From: CAZEVY01 sp964515555
GTDB taxonomy: Bacteria > Acidobacteriota > Terriglobia > Bryobacterales > Bryobacteraceae
Direction of reading: 5' to 3'
NCBI GenBank assembly: GCA_964515555.1
Contig: CAZEVY010000005.1
Location: 1-64,000 of the forward strand
Length of the DNA stretch: 64,000 bases
Shown: positions 44,413 to 53,000 of the stretch, one piece after another
Layout: each line of letters opens with the position of its first letter
Numbering within the stretch: the stretch's first letter is position 1
The notes under the pieces: generated by a model
What the model was told of the DNA's origin: nothing
Seen by the model: only the letters and a program-made list of their open reading frames with translations
Databases searched by the model: none
Made by a program: the position numbers and the translations under genes

Positions 44413-45147
44413 CTAGCGTAAGCCCAAGCCGCCGTCGACCGCCAGCAACTGGCCGGTGACGAACTTCGGCGCGCCGAGGAAGTACGCCACGGCGTCGGCG
44501 ACCTCGGCGGCATCGCCCGAGCGGCCCATCGGCGTCGACCGTACCATCGCCTGCGCGGCATCGTTCAGTTCCCCGACCTCGATGACGCCCGGCGCGACCG
44601 TGTTCACCGCGATCTCGGGCGCCAGCGCCTTCGCCAGCGCGCGCGTCAACATGATGACGCCGGCCTTCGACGCGCAGTAATGCGCGTGCCAGGCCCACGG
44701 TCGGATCCCGCCGAGCGAGCTGATGTTGACGATGCGCCCGCCGCCCGATGTCCGCATCAGACGAGCCGCCTGCTGGCAGCAGAAGAATACGGCTTTGAGA
44801 TTCACGTCGTGGATGAAATCCCAGTCGGCCTCGGTGATTTCCAGCGGATCGCGGCGCGTGAATCGCGCGGCGTTGTTGACCAGCCCGTCGAGACGCCCGA
44901 AGTGCGCGCCGACTTCGGCGAACAGCCGCTCGATCTCGGCGACACGCGCCAGGTCCGCCTGGAACACCGGGGCGCCGCCGCAGTCGGACGCCGTGCGCCG
45001 CGCCTGGTCGAGCGAGCCGTGGCAGTGGATCGCCACGCGGGCGCCTTCTTCGGCGAGACGCATCGCGATGGCGCGCCCGATGCGCTTGGCCGCGCCGGTG
45101 ACGAGGACCACCTGGTCCTTCACATCATGCCGCGGTGGGGTCGCCAT
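44413..45147 (-). CDS. short-chain dehydrogenase/reductase (SDR)
   Basis: A 244-residue NAD(P)-dependent oxidoreductase of the classical SDR type. The cofactor motif is VLVTGAAKRIGRAIA, followed by LVNNAA. The catalytic Ser is in NISSLGG and Tyr/Lys are in YCASK. The C-terminus (YFLGAPKFVTGQLLAVDGG) is typical. It resembles FabG and pteridine reductase (AKRIGRAIA is common in the latter). Its start overlaps the MFS gene's end by 23 bases. The substrate is unknown. Confidence 0.88.
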   Translation of the reverse strand: MATPPRHDVKDQVVLVTGAAKRIGRAIAMRLAEEGARVAIHCHGSLDQARRTASDCGGAPVFQADLARVAEIERLFAEVGAHFGRLDGLVNNAARFTRRDPLEITEADWDFIHDVNLKAVFFCCQQAARLMRTSGGGRIVNISSLGGIRPWAWHAHYCASKAGVIMLTRALAKALAPEIAVNTVAPGVIEVGELNDAAQAMVRSTPMGRSGDAAEVADAVAYFLGAPKFVTGQLLAVDGGLGLR

Positions 45148-46420
45148 GCACTTCCACCTCTTCGGGCTCGACGCCGCGCCGCGCGGGCTCGGGCAGCTTG
45201 CCGCGCCAGTTGGCCCAGGCCCAGAAGATCGCCGTCGACGAGCTGAAGACGCCCGCGGCGGCGCCGAGGGCGCGCGGGCTGGCGTAATCGCTCGCGAGTC
45301 CGGCCAGCGTCATCGAAAGCATCATCGTCGCCCAGATCATCGACTCCATGGTCGAGAATACACGGCCGCGGTACTCGTCGGCGACATGACGCAGGAGCTG
45401 GCCCTGGTTCATCACCGACGAGACGGCGACGGCCGCGCGCGAAATCGCGATGAACACCAGCGCGTGCGTGAAATTCGTCATCTGGCTGAAGAGCACGTAG
45501 GCGCCGCCGTGCACGACGTAGCAGATCGAGATGGTCCGCTTGTAGGCGTCGAAGGCGATGCCGCGGCCGAACCAGTGGGCGACGGCGGCGCCGATGAGCA
45601 GGCCGATTCCCGCACAGCCCCAGATGGTCCCGATGCCGGCGGCGCCGCGTCCGAAGACCGTGTCGCCGAAAAGGCTGAAGAGAATCTGCGCCGCGCCCCC
45701 GCCGGTCGCCCAGCCGACGCCGACGAGCGCGATGGCGAACACCAGCGGCTCGCGGCGCATGTACCGCAGGCCCTCGCGATACTCGTGCCAGGGGCGCAGC
45801 ACGCGGTCCTCGGAGAGGTCGCGGCGCTCGGCCTGGAAGCCGCCGGGTGCGCGCAGCCGGCCGATGCACAGCGCCGAGAACAGGAAGGAGATGGCGTTGA
45901 AGGCGAACGCCCATCGATATCCGAACTGCGTGACGCTGCCTCCGGCCAGCAGCGTGCCGACGGTCAGCGACGTCCACTGCGTCGCCTGCGTGAGCGAGTT
46001 GGCGGCGTGCAGCTCCTGTCGGCTCGCGATGACCGGCAGGATCGCCGACCGTCCGCTGGTGAAGAACGGCGAGGCGAACATCAGCAGGGCGCTCAGCGCA
46101 TAGAGCGGCCAGGTGCGCGTCTCGTGAATCGCGAGCACGAAGCAGGCGGCGACGACGGCGCGCACCAGGTCGCTGGCGATCATGATGCGCTTGCGGTCCA
46201 TGCGGTCGAGCAGGACGCCGGCGAGCGGTCCGGCGGCGATCATCGCCCCGGCGCGCGCCAGCATCACGCCGCTGACGGCCATGCCCGACCCGGTGAGCTT
46301 CAGCGCGAGACTGAAGACGGCGATGTTGTTGAAATGGTCGCCGATCTCGCTGACGATCTGGCCGAGCCACGTGAAGCGGTAGTTGCGGTTGTCGCGGAGC
46401 AGCGCGGCGAACCCGGGCAT
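45125..46420 (-). CDS. MFS transporter (EntS/MFS_3-like exporter)
   Basis: A 431-residue twelve-helix major-facilitator protein. The N-terminus (NYRFTWLGQIVSEIGDHFNN) and the loop motif GVLLDRMDRKRIMIASDLVRA are those of the MFS_3/EntS exporter group, which exports siderophores, drugs or metabolites. Length is normal. It is three bases after the DMT exporter gene and overlaps the SDR gene, so it is in the middle of a long operon. Confidence 0.88.
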   Translation of the reverse strand: MPGFAALLRDNRNYRFTWLGQIVSEIGDHFNNIAVFSLALKLTGSGMAVSGVMLARAGAMIAAGPLAGVLLDRMDRKRIMIASDLVRAVVAACFVLAIHETRTWPLYALSALLMFASPFFTSGRSAILPVIASRQELHAANSLTQATQWTSLTVGTLLAGGSVTQFGYRWAFAFNAISFLFSALCIGRLRAPGGFQAERRDLSEDRVLRPWHEYREGLRYMRREPLVFAIALVGVGWATGGGAAQILFSLFGDTVFGRGAAGIGTIWGCAGIGLLIGAAVAHWFGRGIAFDAYKRTISICYVVHGGAYVLFSQMTNFTHALVFIAISRAAVAVSSVMNQGQLLRHVADEYRGRVFSTMESMIWATMMLSMTLAGLASDYASPRALGAAAGVFSSSTAIFWAWANWRGKLPEPARRGVEPEEVEVHGDPTAA

Positions 46421-46423
46421 GCT

Positions 46424-47392
46424 CTAGACCCGCTCCCGCTCGCCGGCGACCCGACCCACCGTCTCACCCGCCTCCGGAAGAATGCCGGCGCGGCCCCCGC
46501 GCTCCACCAGCCACACGCCGGTGAGCACCAGGGCGCCGCCGGAAGCGAGCGACTTGGTGATCGGGTCGCCGAGAAGCGTCACCGCCATCGACATTGTAAG
46601 CACCGGCTGCAAGTAGGCGAAGGCAGCCAGGCGCGACGCCGGAATCCAGGTCAGCGCGTAGTAGAAGATCATGTAGGCGATCAGCGACGGAAACAGCGCC
46701 ATGTAGACCAGGCTCGCCCATCCGGCCGCCGTCACGCCGGCGAACGAGAATTGCGCCGACTGCCAGATCGTGAGCGGCGCGAGCGCCACGGCGCTCCCCG
46801 CGTAGGCGATGGTGTTCATCGTCAGCGTGTCGTATCGCGCGGTGACCGACTTGCCGAGCACCGTGTAGAGCGAGAACGTCAGCGACGCGAGCAGGATCAG
46901 CACGTCGCCGAGCAGAGAGGCGTCGCGGCCCTTGGCGGCTTCCGACTGCAGCACGATGGCGCCGGAGGCGGCGATCGCCATGCCGACGACCTTCCGCGCG
47001 CCGATGGTTTCCTGGCCGAAGAGCGCGGCGAACAACAGCACCATGATGGGCGAGAAGGCGATGAGAATCGACGCGTGGCCCACGCTGGTGTGGCCGAGGC
47101 CCATGACGAAGAACACCTGGTTGGCGCCGATGCCCACGATGCCGAGCAGCACCAGGTTGCGGAGCTCGCGCGGTTCGAACCGGCGGGGCTTGCCGCGCGC
47201 GACAGCGAGGTAAAGCGGCAGAATCACGGCGCCCGCGATGGTCGCGCGCAGCGTCGCCGCCAGCAGCGAGGGAAACTCGCGCAACGCGATCTTGCCGACG
47301 ATGAAGTTCAACGACCAGAACAACGCCATACAGCCGATGAGGCCGTACAGCTTCCACGGGGACGGCGCCCCGGGGCGGGATGAATCGATCAA
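46424..47392 (-). CDS. EamA/DMT-family transporter
   Basis: A 322-residue ten-helix drug/metabolite exporter with two EamA halves (ALFWSLNFIVGKIALREFPS; ASLTFSLYTVLGKSV and AYLQPVLTMSMAVTLLGDPI). Members export amino acids and other small metabolites. The TTG start overlaps the TGA of the enolase-superfamily gene by four bases, and the next gene is three bases away. Its place beside a possible amino-acid racemase suggests amino-acid or acyl-amino-acid export (inference). Confidence 0.86.
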   Translation of the reverse strand: MIDSSRPGAPSPWKLYGLIGCMALFWSLNFIVGKIALREFPSLLAATLRATIAGAVILPLYLAVARGKPRRFEPRELRNLVLLGIVGIGANQVFFVMGLGHTSVGHASILIAFSPIMVLLFAALFGQETIGARKVVGMAIAASGAIVLQSEAAKGRDASLLGDVLILLASLTFSLYTVLGKSVTARYDTLTMNTIAYAGSAVALAPLTIWQSAQFSFAGVTAAGWASLVYMALFPSLIAYMIFYYALTWIPASRLAAFAYLQPVLTMSMAVTLLGDPITKSLASGGALVLTGVWLVERGGRAGILPEAGETVGRVAGERERV

Positions 47393-48504
47393 GCCACGGT
47401 CTCCTCGCGCACCGTGATGTGGCGGATGAAGTCGAGGTCCAGATCGTACCCGAAGCCGGGGGAATCGCGAATCCCGATGGTCCCGCGCGGCGACACCTCG
47501 ACAGGCGGCGAGATGATGTCGCGCGACCAGTAGCGCCCGCTGGCGGAGACGTCGCCCGGCAGCACGAAATTGGGAAGCGTCGACAGCGCGATGTTATGCG
47601 CGCGGCCGACGCCGCTCTCGAGCATCCCGCCGCACCAGACGGGAATCCCGGCGGACTGCGCGGCGTCGTGAAGCTTCTTCGCCTCCGCGAATCCGCCGAC
47701 GCGGCCCAGCTTGATGTTGATGATGCCGCAGGCGCGCAGCCGGATGGCCTGCTCGGCGTGATGCGCCGACCGCAGGCACTCGTCGAGACAGATCGGCGTC
47801 TGGAGGCGCTGTTGCAGAGTGGCGTGGTCGATGATGTCGTCGTGCGCGAGCGGCTGCTCGATCATCATGAGATAGAAGTCGTCAAGCTTCGCCAGGTGAT
47901 CGGCGTCGCGCAGCGTGTAGGCCGAGTTGGCGTCGGCCATCAGCTTGATGGAGGGGAAGCGCTCGCGCACGGCGCCGACGACGTCGACGTCCCAGCCCGG
48001 CTTAACCTTCATCTTGATGCGCTGGTAGCCGGCGGCGAGTTCGGTCTCGATCTTCGCGAGTAGCTGGTCGACCGAATCCTGTATGCCGATCGAGACGCCG
48101 CACGGGATCTCGCGCCGAGCACCACCGCCGATGTGCTCCCACAGAGGCTTGCCGAGAAGGCGCGCTTCCAGGTCCCAGATTGCCGTCTCGACGCCGCCGC
48201 GCGCCATGTTGTGGCCGCGGATATGCGCGGTCAGCGGCGCGACGGCTCCGGCGCCGGCGAGATCGCGCTTCAGCACGCGCGGAGCGGCGTAGTCGCGCGC
48301 GATCAGCCAGGCCGACTCGGTCCACTCCTCGTTGTAGAAGGGATTCTCGCCCGCGGTGATCTCGCCCCATCCCGAGACGCCGTCCGCGACGGCCTCCACC
48401 AGCACCATGTGACGCTCGTAGGTGCGCCCGAAGCTGGTCTCGAAAAAATGCACCAGCGGCATCCGAATCTGCCGCAGCCGGATCTGTTCTATTGCGATTC
48501 CCAT
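47389..48504 (-). CDS. menC: enolase-superfamily o-succinylbenzoate synthase / N-acylamino-acid racemase
   Basis: A 371-residue muconate-lactonizing-subgroup enzyme. All catalytic residues are present: the KxK motif with Lys164/Lys166 (RIKMKVKPG), metal ligands Asp191 (MADANSAY), Glu216 (IEQPL) and Asp241 (CLDEC), and Lys265 (INIKLGRVGG). The spacing closely follows the OSBS/NSAR family, in which one enzyme may make o-succinylbenzoate for menaquinone or racemise N-succinylamino acids. The start is ATG 48504, 16 bases inside the GNAT gene. No other men gene is in the window and an acyltransferase overlaps it, which favours the racemase role or a dual role. Confidence 0.85.
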   Translation of the reverse strand: MGIAIEQIRLRQIRMPLVHFFETSFGRTYERHMVLVEAVADGVSGWGEITAGENPFYNEEWTESAWLIARDYAAPRVLKRDLAGAGAVAPLTAHIRGHNMARGGVETAIWDLEARLLGKPLWEHIGGGARREIPCGVSIGIQDSVDQLLAKIETELAAGYQRIKMKVKPGWDVDVVGAVRERFPSIKLMADANSAYTLRDADHLAKLDDFYLMMIEQPLAHDDIIDHATLQQRLQTPICLDECLRSAHHAEQAIRLRACGIINIKLGRVGGFAEAKKLHDAAQSAGIPVWCGGMLESGVGRAHNIALSTLPNFVLPGDVSASGRYWSRDIISPPVEVSPRGTIGIRDSPGFGYDLDLDFIRHITVREETVA

Positions 48505-49223
48505 TGGCCTATCAGATATGTCCCGGCGGTCTCCGACCGCTCGAAGCCGATGACGGCGAGGCCGCGAGAAAACAGATCGAGGAAGCGGTCGCCGGTGCGC
48601 TTCTGGATGTCGCGCGCCTGCTTCGGATCGTCGCGCCGCAGGCTTTCGACGACGGCGGGCACGTCGATGCGTTCGACGACGTCGCCGCGTGGGAACGGTT
48701 TCCCCGCAGAGATCGCCTCGGCGCGAGGCGTACGAATCCACCATTCGGCGACGCAGCGGTCGGTCGGCAGGCCGCCGTGGAGCGCGCTCGAAGTGATGCC
48801 GTACTGGTTGGGCACGAACCGGCGGACGACGGCGCCGAGCCGCTCGATGTTGAAGAACGCGTTGCGGAGCTCCAGCGGATCGAAGGTCCATTCGATGAGG
48901 TCGATGTTGCGCGCGAGGGCGTCGTCGCGCTGCGCGAGCTTGAGCATGCGGCCGATGCGCTTGTCGCGATAGGCTTCCTTGACGCCAAGCATGTGCGAGT
49001 GGAGATAAGTCTTCGGACCGGGCTTGAGGCCCGGAATCGCCAGGCAGAAGCCCACCATGTCATCCCCGTCGTAGGCGCCGAAGACGTGGCCTCCGATCTT
49101 GGCCGCCACCACGAACAGCCGCACGGGCAGCAGCTCGATGTCGGCGAAGTTCCAGATCTCCTGCTGAAGCCTGACGGCCTCTCGAAATTCGTCGATGGTG
49201 TGAAGCTGGCGCGCCTCGATCAT
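48489..49223 (-). CDS. GNAT-superfamily acyltransferase (COG3375-like)
   Basis: A 244-residue predicted acetyl/succinyltransferase. The GNAT core is visible: LHTIDEFREAVRLQQEIW at the start, GAYDGDDMVGFCLAIPGL as the central strands, and the acyl-CoA loop LGVKEAYRDKRIGRMLKLAQR. The C-terminal half (EWTFDPLELRNAFFNIERLG, YGITSSALHGGLPTDRCVAEW) is typical of the large COG3375 proteins. This family is repeatedly encoded beside OSBS/NSAR enzymes, where it N-succinylates D-amino acids. Here it overlaps the enolase-superfamily gene by 16 bases and mazG by four. Confidence 0.85.
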   Translation of the reverse strand: MIEARQLHTIDEFREAVRLQQEIWNFADIELLPVRLFVVAAKIGGHVFGAYDGDDMVGFCLAIPGLKPGPKTYLHSHMLGVKEAYRDKRIGRMLKLAQRDDALARNIDLIEWTFDPLELRNAFFNIERLGAVVRRFVPNQYGITSSALHGGLPTDRCVAEWWIRTPRAEAISAGKPFPRGDVVERIDVPAVVESLRRDDPKQARDIQKRTGDRFLDLFSRGLAVIGFERSETAGTYLIGQWESQ

Positions 49224-50041
49224 AGCCCGGCGCTCTCGAGCGACTTTGCCTCCTGCCAGAGCGCCTCCATTTCAGCGATGCTCGACTCTTCCAGCTTCCG
49301 TCCGCGAGCCGCCAGCCCCCGTTCGACGTGCGCGAAGCGCCGCCGGAAGCGCGCATTCGACCCGCGCAACGCCTGCTCCGGGTCCACCTTGAGAAACCGC
49401 GCCAGGTTCACGACGACGAACAGCAGGTCGCCGATCTCGTGCTCCATCGCGGGCTGGTCGGCGGCGCGACGCGCTTCGTCCAACTCGCCGAGCTCCTCGC
49501 GGAGCTTATCGAGCACCTGCTCGGGCGACTCCCAGTCGAATCCGGCGCGCGCGGCCTTGGAACTGATGCGCTCGGCCTCGACCAGCGCGGGCAGGGAACG
49601 CGGGATGCGGTCGAGAAGTCCGCCGTCGTCGGGCTTGGCCGCTTCGCGCCGCTCGTCGGCCTTGATCTCTTCCCAGCGCCTGGTGACCGCGTCGGCGGTG
49701 CGCGCGTCGCCGTCGGCGAACACGTGCGGGTGCCGGCGGATCAGCTTCTCGGAGATGGCGTCGATGGAATCGTGAATGCGAAACCGGTCTTCCTCGGAGG
49801 CCATCTGCGCGAAGAAGACGGCTTGCAGGAGCAGGTCGCCGAGCTCGTCGGCGAGGCCGTTCCAGTCGCGCGCGTCGATGGCGTCCATCACCTCGTAGGT
49901 TTCTTCGAGGAGGTAGGGCTTGATGGTGTCGAAGTTCTGCTCGCGGTCCCACGGGCAGCCGCCGGGTGCGCGCAATCGCGCCATGATGCCGACCAGGCGC
50001 TCGAATTTGGCGCCGGCGCTTTCGGATGTGGCAGCTTCCAT
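49220..50041 (-). CDS. mazG: nucleoside triphosphate pyrophosphohydrolase MazG
   Basis: A 273-residue house-cleaning enzyme that hydrolyses (d)NTPs to NMP and pyrophosphate. It contains two MazG domains. The first carries PGGCPWDREQNFDTIKPYLL, EETYEVMDAI and LADELGDLLLQAVFFAQMA. The second carries KLREELGELDEARRA and HEIGDLLFVVVNLARFL. Both have the EExxE/ExxD metal pattern. Length is normal. It is the first gene of the minus-strand operon that continues with the GNAT and enolase genes. The divergent NHL gene starts 52 bases away. Confidence 0.92.
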   Translation of the reverse strand: MEAATSESAGAKFERLVGIMARLRAPGGCPWDREQNFDTIKPYLLEETYEVMDAIDARDWNGLADELGDLLLQAVFFAQMASEEDRFRIHDSIDAISEKLIRRHPHVFADGDARTADAVTRRWEEIKADERREAAKPDDGGLLDRIPRSLPALVEAERISSKAARAGFDWESPEQVLDKLREELGELDEARRAADQPAMEHEIGDLLFVVVNLARFLKVDPEQALRGSNARFRRRFAHVERGLAARGRKLEESSIAEMEALWQEAKSLESAGL

Positions 50042-50093
50042 GGAACGAGACGAGGGATCGAAACCGCTGATCTTTTCAATCTACCATGTGATT

Positions 50094-53000
50094 ATGTTCC
50101 GGCGGAGTTTTCTGGCCGCGGCGCTCTGCGCGACGTCCTACGCCCAGCGGATCATCACGACGATCGCAGGGACCGAGTACCTGTTCCCTGGCGACGGCCG
50201 GCCCGCGGTCAACGCGCCGCTCGGCGAAATCTCGGGCGTCGCCGTGGACGCCGCGGGCGCGTTGTACTTCACCGATCTCGGCAACGCCATGGTGATGCGC
50301 GTCGAGGGCAACGGCGCGATTCGGGTGATCGCCGGCAACGGCATCCGCGACATCAGCGGCGACGGCGGCGAGGCGCGCCGCGCGGCGGTGCGTTTTCCGT
50401 TGTCGCTGGCGATCGACGCCGCGGGCGCGGTGTTCATCGGTGACAGCGAGGTCGTGCGACGCGTCTCGCCCGCGGGGATCATCAGCAGCATCGCCGGCCT
50501 GCGTTTCCAGGAGCCACGCGCCATCGCCGTGGCGCCCGACGGAAGCATCTTCGTCGCCGACCGTCCCGCGCATCGGGTGTATCGGATCTCCGGAGGCGTC
50601 GCGCGCGTCTACGCGGGCGGCGGAACCTCGCTCGGCGACGGGGGGCAGGCAACGTCGGCGAAGCTCGAATCACCCGCCGGACTGGCGCTGGACGCCCAGG
50701 GCAACCTTTACATCGCCGACGAGGGCGACGGCGATTCGCGGGTGCGGCGCGTCAACCCGCAAGGGGTCATCACGACGTTCGCCGGGGGCGGCAATTCGTT
50801 CGCCGACGGAGCGGCCCCAACCGCGGCGCAGTTTCTGCGCGTGACCGGCGTGGCGGTGGAGTCCGCCGGAGCGGTCTACATCGCCGACGAGTCCGCCCGT
50901 CTCGTGCGGCGCGTGACTGGCGGCGCGATCCGAACGTTCGCAGGAGGCGGAGCGAACCAGGACCCCGATTTCCGCGGTCCGGCGCGCAACGCGGATATCG
51001 ACGCCGCGTCGGTGGCCGTGGACGGGGCAGGGAACGTGTATATCGGCGGCCGCGGGCGACTCGTGCGGCGCGTGGATTCCTCGGGGACGCTCACGAGGTT
51101 CGCGGGGAACGGCGTGTTCCGCCTGGCCGGCGATGGCGGGCCGGCGATTGCGGCGACGCTGAACTCGCCGCTGCGAGTGGTCGTGGACGCCGCCGGGCGT
51201 GTAGTATTTCAGGACGCCGAGAACGGAAGGGTGCGGCGTGTCGGCGCGGATGGAGTGGTGAACACGATCGCGCTGCTCAACAAGCCCATCGGTCTGGCGC
51301 TGGACGGGGCGGGCGCCGTGGTCGCCGGCGAGTTCGCGAGGATTTCCCGGATTGACGCGGCGGGAAATGTCACGGCGGTCGCCGGCGGTGGAAGCTCGAA
51401 GGCCGATGGCGCGCTCGCGCGGGACACCGACGTCGGCTATCCGGTCGCCTTGACTTACGATGCGTTGGGGAATCTTTACTACGCGCCACTCGACGAGCAC
51501 GTGGTGCGTCGCATCACTCCGGCGGGTGTCGTGACGACCGTGGCCGGCACGGGCGTCGAGGGATCGACGGGCGATTTCGGGCAGGCACGGCAGGCGCGGG
51601 TCGCGGGCGTGCGGGGAGTGGTGGTGGACCCGGGCGGGAACCTCTTCATCGCCGAAACCGGCGGCAATCGCGTGCGGCGCGTGACACCCGGCGGGATCAT
51701 CACGACGGTGGCGCAGGTGGACAGCCCGGAACAACTGGCCGCCGACAGCGCCGGCAACATCTACATCACCGGCGGCAGCCAGGTCCGCCGGTTGGCGCCG
51801 GACGGGACGCTCACGGTGGTGGCCGGCAACGGGCTCTACGATTTTTCGGGTGACGGCGGCGATGCAACCCAGGCCGCCCTGGGCGGCGTTGGCGGAGTCG
51901 CCGTGGACGCGGCGGGCAATGTCTACATCGCCGATACGGGAAACCATCGCATCCGGAAGGTCTTGAGCGCCGCGCCGGGGTTCTCGGTGACGCCGGCCGC
52001 GTTTTCGTTTACCGCGCAGGCCGGAGGCGCCGCGCCGCGCGAACAGGCGGTGCACCTGACGTCGGCGGCTCCGCTGGCATTCACGTCGTCGGCGAGCGCG
52101 CCGTGGCTGGCGCTCGATCCGGCGTCGGGGACCATGCCGCTGAATGCGCACGTGCGGGTGAATCCCGCCGGTCTCGCGCCCGGCGAGTATCGCGCGACCA
52201 TCACCGTTACAGCGCCGTCGGCCGTCCCATCGCAGGCGGCGATCTCCGTGACACTGACGGTTACGCCGGGCGCACCGGCGAGCCCGTCCGTCGGCACGAC
52301 GAGTCTTCAGTTCTCGCTCACCGCGGGAGCGCGAACGTCGTCGCAACAGGTCCGCATCGTCAACGAGGGCGGCGGGGCATTCAATTTCACGGCGTCCGCG
52401 CGGGGAATCGGGCTCTCGGTGAGTCCAGCGGGCGGCACAGCGACGGCGGCGCAGCCCGGCGTCGTCACGGTTTCGGCGGACGGGTCCACGCTCGCGCCCG
52501 GAACATATCGAGGCGAAATTGTCGTGACGACGGAGGCGCCCGCGCGGACGTTCACGATTCCCGCGACCATTAGCGCCGGACGCGTCCAGCAGACGATTCT
52601 GCTCTCGCAGACCGGGCTGACGTTCGTCGCCGTGGTGGGCGGCGGCGCGGTCCCGCCGCAGGACGTGGGCGTGCTGAACGTCGGCCAGGGCACGATGAAC
52701 TGGACGGCGAGCGCCACGGTGCTTCGCGAGGACGTGCCGCGATGGCTGAATGTCGGGCCGGCAGCGGGAGCAAGCACCGCGGGCGCGCTGACGGTGCCCT
52801 CCATCACCATCGGTGTCGACTTCACGGGCCTCGCGCCGGGCGACTACTACGGCCAGGTGACGGTCGCCGCACCGGAGGCCGACAACTCACCGCAGTTGGT
52901 CTCGGTGGTGCTGAATGTTCTTCCGGCGGGTCAGAACCCGGGCCCGCTGATACGACCGACGGGGTTCATTTTCGTAGGCGAAGAGGGCGCGTCGCCGGGA

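Noticed and set aside
44723..47383. An 886-codon open frame antisense to the SDR, MFS and DMT genes
   Set aside because: It crosses three real genes, is almost entirely Arg, Ala, Gly, Glu and His, and has no signal, helix or motif pattern.
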